Part shown: positions 1-9,969 of the stretch, piece after piece
How the letters are laid out: each line of letters starts with the position of its first letter
Numbering within the stretch: the stretch's first letter is position 1
Translations under genes and position numbers: made by a program
Source of the DNA: Argentina anserina
Taxonomy: Eukaryota; Streptophyta; Magnoliopsida; Rosales; Rosaceae
Length of the DNA: 64,000 nt
Direction: 5' to 3'
Assembly (NCBI RefSeq): GCF_933775445.1
Contig: NC_065876.1
Coordinates: forward strand, 6,882,001-6,946,000
Notes under the pieces: generated by a model
Databases searched by the model: none
What the model was told of the DNA's origin: nothing
The model's input: the letters and a program-made list of their open reading frames with translations, nothing else

Positions 1-150
1 CACTTAAAAACACATAAAACCTCAAACTCATAAACCCAACAACATACCCAATTCTAGTTTGATCAAACAGCTGGGTTCCTGACAGAAACAAAGCCAAAGA
101 TTCACAGAAGAAAAGAGAGTAAATTGAGAGAGAAAGAGGGAGGGGGTGAC

Positions 151-285
151 CTTGCTGAGGACGCATTCTCGCAATGAAATCATGAGGCGGAGGCATTTGT
201 CTTGATCGTATGGAGATTGAGCGATGCAATTGAGCAGATCAATAGCCTCCTGACCGCACACCGCTTGAGCTCGAGCTTCCTCCAT
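151..285 (-). CDS. Twin CX9C (CHCH) small protein, first exon only
   Basis: The first exon encodes 45 residues beginning MEEARAQAVCGQEAIDLLNC. Cysteines at 10, 20, 31 and 41 form two CX9C motifs, the signature of small disulfide-bonded coiled-coil-helix proteins, many of which are oxidised in the mitochondrial intermembrane space and help respiratory-complex or import biogenesis. The exon ends at an AG|GTCACC donor (GT at 150-149) in phase 0. Continuing the reading frame past it gives a low-complexity tail, so I take that as intron. The remaining exon or exons lie beyond the left edge, so the gene is cut by the window. The start is the only ATG upstream of the CX9C pair. The family call rests on cysteine spacing and general resemblance to plant CHCH proteins; the exact role is not known to me. 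Confidence 0.7.
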
Positions 286-1932
286 TGATTGATCTTTGAA
301 GCTTCTCTCAATGGTTTAGGGGGTTTAGAGAAGGTTAAACCTTTGCCTGCTTTGTTTGGTTCTCAACTTCTGAGAGAAGCAGCAGCCCCCGGCTTTGGTA
401 AAACAGCGGCTTCGGTAAGAAAAGTAGTAAACAAGTTTTTTTCTACTTTCTTTATCATAGATAAAAAAATAAAAAGTTGTCTGAACAAAGAGCAAAGAGC
501 AATCAGACAACTGTTTCACTCGATCTCCCACGAAATCCAACCAAGATTTTAATGTGAGTCTACAAGTTTGGTATAAAAAATTACATGAATAAAATGTAAA
601 ACTGTCATGGTTCAAGTGGTAGAGGATTGATTAATATATAAATATATAAACCATTTCCAACCACATTTTCATTATAATTCATTGGAGTCATTTTCCATCA
701 GCGGTGTTTTCGGCTAGCTCATGAAAAACCAAATGTAACAAACAAACAATCTTGTTAGGTACTAAATAACTAGATTATTGATAGTTATAGTCGAAACAAA
801 GTTTGGCGGATCTATTGTCAACTTATTCGGTCACCCTAGATGCTGAATTTAGTAACCTACATATGAAAACATATTTCAAGACTATTGGACTTCAAGTTCT
901 TTCTTCTACTTTGCACCACATAGTCTATGATCTGCATCTTAACATGAGATCATGTAACCAACCATCTATGTGAAGTGTTTTAAATCGAAAGTATAGAAAA
1001 ACATGCGCACGAATAAATTTGAGGTTTCAATTGAGTATAAGCCTAAGTAAAAGAGAAGTCCCTTTAACAATCAAGGGCTAATTGTTGCCGAATAAAGAAG
1101 TTGTGCCTCTCACATTTTCAATCGCAAGTGACATTGGTATTGTATCGGCCGGTCGCGATTAACACTTGTTAAGATTTTTTTTTTATGATGATCAACACTT
1201 CTAAGATGAACTAATGGTTAGTGTTGATTTCCTTGTAGAGTTTGTGTATAATAACATGAACTTCCCGACGTACTTACTACTAAACTATATCAAAAGGTAT
1301 TTGTCCAATTCAAATAATGCGGAGGCAGCGGAGTGCATGCGCGGCAAAAGTAAAACTTGATAAAACTTTCATATTTCTTTTGGGTGTTTTATACGTTTTC
1401 AATTATTTAGGAAATGATAGTTGGTTTGTTGTCCATCTTACAGCAGGTAACAAAATTCAGGTTCATTGACTCCATAGTTTTAGCGAATGTTAGGCTCAAC
1501 ATAAAAACCAGAACAGCGAATCAGTTTTCCATCCACAATACAATTTGGTGTGTTCCTAAAATAGCCAGGACACATCATATTTTATTGTTGAAATTGCAAG
1601 CTCATTCTTCATTGCGTGCTAAAAACACTCTTCTCCTCTGAAATACAGAGATATAAATACAACCACCACCCATATCAAACCATGTCCCTCCACAAATAAC
1701 ACACGAGCTGACATTTTCAAACCCTGAAACCACCCAAGTATTTCTGCAGGCCAAAACCAAAGCACCTCCAAACACGTACTACCCCCTTTCCAGCACAAAC
1801 CAATTTAATCGGAGGACTTATCTTTAGTCTTCAGCCTCGTCTGTTGAAGGAATAGAGAAAGAAAACCAAGAGAACCAAGAGCATCTAATTAAAGGGTCAT
1901 ACTTCAACACAGGGTCCGATAAGAACTAATTT
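286..1932. other. Intergenic region between divergent genes
   Basis: This stretch separates the minus-strand CX9C gene from the plus-strand nodulin-like gene. The open frames here (for example 289-552 and 1414-1641) are short, lack family resemblance and have no convincing splice context. A TATA-like box for the downstream gene lies at 1651-1660. I see no other gene. Confidence 0.6.
1651..1660 (+). promoter_or_regulatory. TATA box of the nodulin-like gene
   Basis: ATATAAATAC sits about 275 bases before the start codon at 1933, followed by a CA-rich, C-rich stretch typical of a plant transcription start and leader. No other TATA-like box lies closer. Position-based inference. Confidence 0.45.
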
Positions 1933-3117
1933 ATGGCAATGGCTCGGGTTAGAATGTTGATGTTCGCAGCAGTCGCCTGCTGCTTCTTGATGGGATCAGC
2001 CAGTGCTCATGAAAATGAAACCAACGTCAAGCAGCCAATTAAGCCAATTAATCACATTGTAGGTGGAAGTTTCGGATGGAGGTTACCTGAGACGAACAAA
2101 ACCTTCTATGATGATTGGGCAAGAAATAGAGTATTTGCCGTAAACGACACCCTTGGTAAGTGCCTCCTCCCCTCTTCTCATTGAAATTTTTATGTGTCAG
2201 GTTTTGTATACAACCTATAATGATATAGATGTGAGACGTAATGTTATGTGAGTTTGTGTAAAGAATAAACGTCAATAATACCCATAGAAATTGCATCATA
2301 TGCACATTTGAATGATCAGCTAGGATCAATTCACGACAACGCATTCTTATAAAAATCCATAGTTACGAGTGCGTCCATCGTCATTAGCGACGTCTATCTG
2401 CCAAAAGAACACAACCCCTATTCTCATTTTAGGCTCGAAAACATGAGTTGCCTGATCCTGAGAACCACGATATATATCAACCTCGCAGTGATAATAGTTG
2501 CAGCTAAATGTATAGTCTAAATAGTATATGCTGTTAATTGAAAGTTGGTATGTGTGACTCGAATATATGTTGTTAGACGAATGTTATATAATAGTCGTAG
2601 TGATAAACTATTTCGTGAGGTGCATACAATCAGCATACATAGTTTGTGTCATTCCAGAACTCTTATTGCTTCAATATATGTTGCAATTGCAGTTTTCCCA
2701 TACCGGTCTGGAACCGGAACTGTGGTGCAGGTGGGCAAGAAGGACTACGAGCACTGCACTCAGAAACATATTAAGTACATGTTTTACAGCGGACCAACAA
2801 GTTTCATCCTCCACGAACCAGGAGACTACTACTTCTACAACGGAAATGGTAAGCACTGCGAGGGTGGCCAAAAGCTCCACGTCCGAGCTTGTGAAGGAGT
2901 GCAAGGAAGTAGTGGAACCAAATTTTCGTTCAAGATCAATCTCGCTGTTGACAGAAAATCTTCTCCCGTAACTGCCTCGAAGGGGGCCTCAGCGCCGGCA
3001 CCTTCTCCAGTTGTTGCAGCTGCAGCTCCTGCTCCCAAGGCCTCAGCGGCCACAACCATTCAAAATGTTGGCGTCGCTTCTGGCCTTTTCACCATCCTAT
3101 TTTCTTTGTTCATATAA
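1933..3117 (+). CDS. Early nodulin-like protein (phytocyanin domain, GPI-anchored)
   Basis: Two exons: 1933-2155 (donor G|GTAAGT) and 2693-3117 (acceptor TTGCAATTGCAG), joined in phase 1, give 215 residues. Residues 1-25 are a signal peptide ending SASA. The plastocyanin-like domain spans about 40-140. C96 and C130 supply the conserved disulfide. Compared with stellacyanin, the first copper His is replaced by Gly83 and the copper Cys by Asn124, while His129 and Gln134 remain, so it should not bind type 1 copper. That is the pattern of early nodulin-like proteins rather than functional blue-copper proteins. Residues about 160-195 are Ala/Pro/Ser-rich with AP repeats (arabinogalactan-type glycosylation sites), followed by a hydrophobic C-terminal tail expected to be exchanged for a GPI anchor. 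Predicted site: outer face of the plasma membrane. The specific ENODL member is not determined. Confidence 0.9.
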
Positions 3118-5187
3118 ATGTGTGAAGACTAGTGATGACCTTGCAATTGTAATCTTATGAGTATTTTATACAAAATCAGAAAACAAAACGTCTGAGCTTA
3201 TTTACGCTATTTTCTGTAACTATGTGCCTGGTGATTTACAAGGCATTGTAAAAATAAGTTTAGTATTGCACTAAATACTATTACATAGTTGCTTAATGAT
3301 TTGCATCCAAAAATTTGACCTATTTGGAAAGTATTCAGGTTTTTTTTTGGACATGTTTTTGCATACAATGGAAGAACTTAAGAGGTAGTTGCCTACCTTG
3401 GACATGTTTTTTGGTTTCTTTGGAAATTGATCAAGCAAACAAACGTAGGATTCGGGTTTGGAAGGCAAAGGACCCAAATCAAATACATCAAACTAGGCAG
3501 AAAACTGCTCAAATTTTGCATTAGAGGGGTTCTGTATGTAGGTACTCAACAATTTGATCAATACACCCAGAATCTACCGGAGTATTTCGAAATGTCTAGT
3601 GCATGGAAGAATATAAAAGTGCAAAAGAGTAAGACATATTTATAAAAATGAGTTGGTCATGGAGACCCAATGAATCCCAAGCTTCGATTCTTCAATGTGA
3701 AATTTCCTTCTCCACAAGAATTAGGCGATGGCCCAATTGCTCTTTCCCGGCTTAAATCTGACATTTGTGACATTATGAAAATGTGGTTACTCTAGAGAAT
3801 ATAACTACATTTACGTGTAACGGCCCTTTATTTAAAAAATGACTACAAGAGTTTGAACTTCTACACCTATTTATTGCCAATTGACGTGCATAAATTTAAG
3901 GACCGAACTTAAAATTAATTGACAATGTAAATGGATAAAAGTTTAAACTCTTGTAATCTTGTAACTGGTAAATGAAATATTTTCTCTAAAGTAACCACAA
4001 TTCGTAGCCCCTATCTAATATGAGATCCCACAAAAGTAAGCCGGATTCCCCGCGTCGAATATCAGTTAATTGCGAATTAATTTGAATCCCCTTGGTGACC
4101 AAAAGTGTCAAATGTTTTTTCTTTTGAAGAAGTACAAAGTACAAACTAATAGACGTTGGATATGTACAGTGCAGAGTGGGAGTACGTACTGTTCAAGAAT
4201 CAAGATAAACCCAGCATGAGATAATGTATGGTGCAAATTAATCTCTACTTGCAGGGGAAGACCCCAAAAACTTAAGATTCAACAAGATTTTGCAGCCAAT
4301 ATTCACACACTCCTTGCGTGGAGGAGTATGGAGTTTGATGTATTAAATTGTTCCAGCAAAATATTCATGAGAGATATTAATATCTGTAACTATCTCCCCA
4401 TATGCGTATCTAACTGGAGACCCACACAGAAGGATGAGAAAATCTCACTCAATAATATTTTTGGTGCGATTCATCAGTTTTATCACTTTGCTGTCGGGTT
4501 GTTGCTCAACTTGACGCCCCTCATCGACCCTACCTGCCCAATACAACATTGCCACCCACATTTTATGACTAGGGTTTAATGCACTGCTTTCCGGCAATTA
4601 CTACCACCACCTGCGGCGCTGCTTCGTACGGAATCGATTTGCTTCTAGGTTGGGGATGGCTAGTACTGTTTCAGTTCAGAACCAACCCTGTCATATTTAT
4701 TCACCACTCTTTCCTCACTCCTGCGCGCTCCGACTAAATGATTTGCAACCTATACCTTGTGTTGTGGGCGCTAAGATCGAATGATGGTTATCTTGAGCAA
4801 TAACTATCTTATTAACCAGGAGACAGTAGTATCGAATAATATAGTTCGAAATTCACGTTTGCTGGAAATAATGGCCACCCTAGAAGGGTTGAGCTGCACT
4901 CGTGGCTAGCTACAGGGTTTACTGTTAGAGCTCCCTTCTGCCAAATGGATCAGAGAATGGTATAGCAAGTTTAATTAGCTAGTTAATTGTACATAATTTA
5001 AAGCTCAAACACAAACGTGATCCTTTGAATGGAAGCTCCATTCTCTTTATGCCTAAAATCAGTACAACTCCATTCCCGGTTCCGTTTTCACATATTATAG
5101 TGAACAAAGTAGCATCACGGGTTGTGTTTATGAACTAATTAGTGTGTTATATTTCATCTATGTTTATCATGTTAATTGTATGTAAAG
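3118..5187. other. Gene-free DNA with one MITE-like inverted repeat
   Basis: After the nodulin-like 3' UTR there are only short frames without family resemblance. Apart from the inverted repeat at 3782-3999 I find nothing. Confidence 0.6.
3782..3999. repeat. MITE-like inverted repeat, ~218 bp
   Basis: The ends are complementary: TGTGGTTACTCTAGAGAATA at the left against TGTGGTTACTTTAGAGAAAA read from the right. Complementarity resumes inside with TACAAGAGTTTGAACTTCTA against TACAAGAGTTTAAACTTTTA. Arms of roughly 100 bases surround an AT-rich centre. No clear target-site duplication flanks it, so the superfamily is open. Confidence 0.6.
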
Positions 5188-5192
5188 TAATC

Positions 5193-6152
5193 TGTAGAAC
5201 GCGAATCTGAAAACAAACAAGAATGCAGACATGTGTACAAATAAATGTAATTTATTGAATATCAAGCGCGGGGTTACAATCTTTGGTGAACTCCTCTGAT
5301 TCTATCTCCGTATGTGATTTGTCTCAAGGGTGACATGCACTTGATCTTGAGGATTTGAGTTTGATTTGGATTTGACTTGATGAAGAACGAGCGATTTGGC
5401 CGCTTGATGATTCTTCGTGGACTTGAGTTTGGATTGGATTTGGATTTGATGAAGAACGAGCGATTTGGCCGCTTGATGATTCTTCGTGGACTTGAGGTTG
5501 GATTTGGATTTGATGAAGAATGAGCGATTTGGCCGCTTGATGATTCTTCGTGGACTTGAGGTTGAATTTGGATTTGATGAAGAACGAGCGATTTGGTGGC
5601 TTGACGATTCTTCGTGGATTTGATGATCTTCGTGGACTTGAGAGACTTCGGGATTTGTCGAGAGTGATTCTTGCTCAAGTGATTTCTCTCCTTCTTCTCC
5701 AAGTCTCAAAAATCCCCCCTCTCTTTATGTTGAAAGGCTATTTATAGTGTCAAAGTTTCTATTTTATAGAATATTTTAATGACACTTAAAATAATAAATT
5801 TCTTTAATTGTATAATTAAATCAATATGTATTTTCCGATTAATTCAAAATTTAGTTATTCTCATAACTAAATTAAACAGAAAATAGTTGATTTAATTATA
5901 GTCGTTAAAGAATTTATTAATTTAATAAAATGTCCGATTACCATTTCAAATCGTCAATAACATTCAATTTTTGATTTAAGTCGGAATCACATAGCTTTGA
6001 TTACGATCATCCGTTTATGTGCTGACACGAGTTTTATTTGGATCCGCACCAACTTTGTTGACTTTTGGCCACGTGTGCAATTTTGCCGGGCTCTTGGTCG
6101 ATTTAATTATTTAACGAAGATAATTTACTTCATTAAATTTCATGTGTCTACA
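5193..6152 (-). mobile_element. Solo LTR (960 bp) with 5-bp target-site duplication
   Basis: The element begins TGTAGA and ends TCTACA, the short inverted TG...CA termini of a long terminal repeat, and is flanked by an identical 5-bp duplication TAATC (5188-5192 and 6153-6157). No internal retrotransposon region, primer site or polypurine tract adjoins it, so it is a solo LTR left by recombination. It reads on the minus strand: a TATA box CTATAAATAG lies at 5747-5738 and an AATAAA signal at 5256-5251. A ~64-bp minisatellite lies in the transcribed part. The minus-strand frames at 5274-5709 are translations of that minisatellite, not genes. A relative lies at 62758-63494. Confidence 0.9.
5366..5640. 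repeat. ~64-bp minisatellite, four units, inside the solo LTR
   Basis: The core GAAGAACGAGCGATTTGGC recurs at 5382, 5451, 5515 (one base different) and 5579, spacings 69, 64 and 64, each followed by a near-identical stretch ending TTCTTCGTGGA. The sister LTR near 63 kb has a single unit, which accounts for most of the 223-bp length difference. Confidence 0.9.
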
Positions 6153-6157
6153 TAATC

Positions 6158-7662
6158 ACATAAGCTTCTATCCACCTCAAAGTCGTTTAAGATATTGGCT
6201 ACCCTCAAGCCTCGATTAATGAAAGCAACCCTCTTTCTTTTTCCTAAGGTTAATTTTATCAACGTGCAACGACACGATGAAGTTAATCAAAACTACAAGA
6301 GAGTACTTATCATACAGAGTACTCCTTAATCTCTCCCGACATGAAGCATCAAGCTAGATTTGAACTGTAAATAACAGAAAAACGTAACAACGATGGATAA
6401 GATGAACATTGTGACAATGGCAGTCGAAGCAAGTCAAGCAACTCATACCACACAATCAAACTACGGACGCGGAGAAAAGTAAGCTCACTCCCTACAAAGC
6501 TAGTCCATAAGCTTCGAATCGACTATTTCCCCAACCTTCTACAACTTGCAACAAAATCCAAAATCCAAAAACCAAAAATTTGGCATTGCTCTTACCCAAA
6601 AGAAAAAAACCACGTCACCGGAACGTGAAGAAGGGTAGGACCGCAATCGATCACCATCACATGGCTCCGGGCACAGTGAGGCCTGAGCTGGATCGGACGA
6701 CGGGGGACCATCGGCCGGGCCCAAAGCAAAAGCCCTAGGTCCAGTAGTTTGCACACTTGCACTGCTCGAGGCGGTGAAAACCGTTAGCCTGACATGACGT
6801 GTACGGCCATGATTGAACAGGAGAGGCGGGAAGAAAGATGAAGATCACGTTTCTGGGCGCCACTCGGTGAATCTGGCCAAATGTTTTGGAGGTTTGCTTG
6901 CATGGCCCTGGAGAATCAGAAATGTGGGGCGAAAAACTTAACTTGTGCTTGTGAGTTGTGACCTCCTTTCAATTCTCGTCCTCCTGCCAAGTTCGTCCTC
7001 TCCTACATTGTTATGGTTCAGACAATACAGTTCTCAAGTCGGCCTAGTCAGTACCAGGACTAGTTTAGATCCCAGATTAGTCCCAAGGGAATTCAATTAT
7101 ATTAACCTAGCTAGCTAGCTAGCAAATAAGAACTGTTCATTTCCTCCTGGGGTGAAAAACTTGGGGAAGGTTTCTATCGTACATTCTGGAGTCCGTAGTA
7201 CCTGAAAGTTTGGTTTAGTTTGCATCGTTTAATATTTATGAGATTGATGTATACCCGACTGCAGGAGATGAACAAGGTCCATATATCCAGGGACGTACTA
7301 GTTATGACGAATTAGAATAGAGAGAGGATCTATTTTGTTGGATTTATTACGACAAAGATCCTGTCGTATATAATTCACAATATTATGTGATAGCAACTTT
7401 CAACTACCGAAGAGATTGAGGCTTTGTTAGTATTCGATCTATCAACTCGGAAGCTGCTAATGATGTGTTGCATTTGCTTACCAGTGTTAAACAGCGACAA
7501 GCGTGGCCTGTGGACCAACTGTACCGATATTGTCTCAACTTAGCCACCTCACAAGTGTTGGGTTTTAATCACAAAAGACCTCGGTACAATTGGTTATTAT
7601 CCACTCACTTATAAGCTTTATTTTCTTTGTCACTTCTTAGATGTTGGATCTTTCCTCTCCAA
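6158..7662. other. Gene-free DNA between two retroelement relics
   Basis: No open frame here resembles a known family. A GC-richer stretch around 6600-6800 holds a 71-codon frame on the minus strand without recognisable features. A short (CTAG)n run lies near 7109-7125. Confidence 0.55.
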
Positions 7663-8013
7663 CGATAAAGTGATCTGGGGTTCACATCCAAAACCAATTG
7701 GCAATGGATGGAGTGGTCCAAACCCTTATAAATCCACAGGCTATGTCTCAATTCCCAATGTGAGATTTATATTCTCAACACACCCCCGCACGTGTGGCGA
7801 ATTTTCAAGCCATACACGTGGACAACATTTTGGGTGACATGGAGTCTGTGTGGCCCAAGGCTTCACACGTGGACGTGAGTAACCCGCTCTGATACCATGA
7901 TAAAGTGATCTGGAGTTCACATCCAAAACCAATTGGCAATGGATGGAGTTGCTCAAACTCTTATAAACCCACAGACTAGGTCTCAATTTCCAATGTGGGA
8001 TTTATTCTCAACA
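7663..8013 (-). mobile_element. TRIM (terminal-repeat retrotransposon in miniature), 351 bp
   Basis: Two direct repeats of 118 and 116 bp (7663-7780 and 7898-8013) enclose about 117 bp. On the minus strand each repeat begins TGTTGAGAATA and ends in GATCACTTTATC(A/G). Immediately inside the right-hand (5') LTR is the primer-binding site TGGTATCAGAGCGGG (7897-7883), complementary over 12 bases to the 3' end of initiator tRNA-Met. Directly before the 3' LTR is the purine tract GCGGGGGTG (7789-7781). No protein-coding domain fits inside, as expected of a TRIM mobilised in trans. The left end reads CG instead of CA and the flanks (TCCAA / ACCAG) are no longer a clean duplication, so it is an old insertion. 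Confidence 0.9.
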
Positions 8014-9969
8014 ACCAGATCTAGATATGTACACAGACGCTAAAGACGCTAGTCGTCGGATCGAAGAATACTCGTAGCTAACTGACATTTGGAAACTGAA
8101 GGTCAAAGCAAGATTGCAATTTGCAAGATATATAGAAATGAATTAAGATAAAATTAACAACTTGCAGTTTCTTTAACGTAGCTTTGATATCTATAGGGTA
8201 AAAGGACATATATTTTTAAATACTCATTAGTCACTACCTAACGAAATTGCAAAGAGAAACATGTGTTTCTAATTGGGTTATTGTAGTACGTGTTTGTAGA
8301 TGGGATTATTATGAGTGTAGGTACGTACGGGTGTTGGGGTCCTTGGGGAACCAGCACTTTACTGATCGATCATATATAAGAACCAGATCGAAGCGTGTAA
8401 TTATATATAGAAGTAGGGGACCGAAGATTTAAATTCCAAGAAGAACCCGAGAGCTTTCTTCAGCCTCTTAATTGGGCCATACAGCTCTGGTAAAATCTCA
8501 ACACTAGCTAGGCCTAACGTTCCCATGCATAGTTCCGCTTCAGATCAGAAACCTAATTTTCACTATTCTCCATTACTACACAGAACCAGCTTCGATCACT
8601 AGCTATCTGCAACACTTGAAGAACCTCATGATCTACCAGAAAAATGACACCTCGGTTCTCCCCCATAAATACACAATTCATTCATGCAACTTAAACATGC
8701 ATGCCTGTAATTCGTCACTGAAAGTTTGGCGAAGTAAAAATAAGATGTATACGATCGAGCTAGCTAGTACAAACAGATGACAGCGACATAAGCAACGGAA
8801 CAGAGGATGAGACGTCGGAATCGATCTGAGAGGGCATGTTTGTCACGTTAGGTATGCATGAAGCAAGGTAGCAAATGCAGGCAAAACTAAGGTGGTGGTT
8901 TCTTCAGGTTCACACCAAACTTATTTAATAGGGTTTTTGGCGCTTGTTTGAGGAATAAGGTTTAGGTTTGGCATTTCATATATATTGGCCATTTGAGGCT
9001 TAGTTTTCTTCTGCTGCAGTGGGGCTCAGAGAGCCAGTGTGTGACGAAATTATCTTTGCTTTCCAGATCATATTCAGGACCACTTGATTGGATTACTCAC
9101 GACCCTGACCGTTGATTATTTAGTCAGTGATTCAGCTCCAAGTGAAGTCCCTTTTACTATCTAAATTCAATTGAAGTCCCGTTGATTATTTCCGGAGACC
9201 AAGAAAACAAGACTAATTAAGGTCCCCCACTTCCCATTGTTATATGTTAACTTGGTGAAAAATATTCACTTCTTTCACATAGTTTGGAATGCAACTAGTT
9301 GTTGTGCAAGTCTCTGTAACGATGATTCTCCAACAGCTAATACGTTTGTGATGATATACGATGAATAATATTCGCAATCTCATGTTCTTTAAATAATGAA
9401 CTGGAAAACACGAAAAACGAACAAAAAGTTTTACGTACATTGTATACACAAAACTGCAGGAAGGCTTCTTAAGAAAGTATATATGGAATTAATATAGTGA
9501 GCGAGGCATGTCAGTATTCCGACCAATAATACATCGGGTGATCGAGCAACTTATGCATGGTGCACTAGCTACAGCCTACATGGAAGCACAATGTGTGTCA
9601 CTTTCAAGTTTCAACAAAAACAGCTACCAGCTGGTTAATCTCTTTAAGAAATGGAAGCTAGCTAGCTAGTAAACCAAGCATGCCCATCTTCCGACCAATA
9701 CACGGGTGGGATTGAGCTCTAAGCAACTGATAATTCTGCCCTAACCACACAATGGACGGGATCTATTTGAAGCACGGTGACTTAACCACCAAGTGACAAA
9801 CTCATCAAGACACTAGCACGGAACCAGTAACTTATCAACACACTTAAATAGTCGCCGGCCAGCCATCCTCACTTACTCTCTATTTCAATCGTAGTCAAAA
9901 CCAAAATTTAACCCATGGATCGACATCAACGAGTACCATATCGGAACTATAAAAGTTTATTGTACGTTT
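8014..9969. other. Gene-free DNA
   Basis: Short AT-rich frames only. I see no RNA gene, coding exon or repeat pair I can support. Confidence 0.5.

Noticed and set aside
5274..5709. Two minus-strand open frames of 142 and 135 codons
   Set aside because: They are translations in different frames of the ~64-bp minisatellite inside a solo LTR; the repetition is of DNA, not of a protein.
6539..6754. 71-codon frame in a locally GC-rich stretch
   Set aside because: Low-complexity Pro/Ser/Asp composition, no domain and no conserved neighbours.
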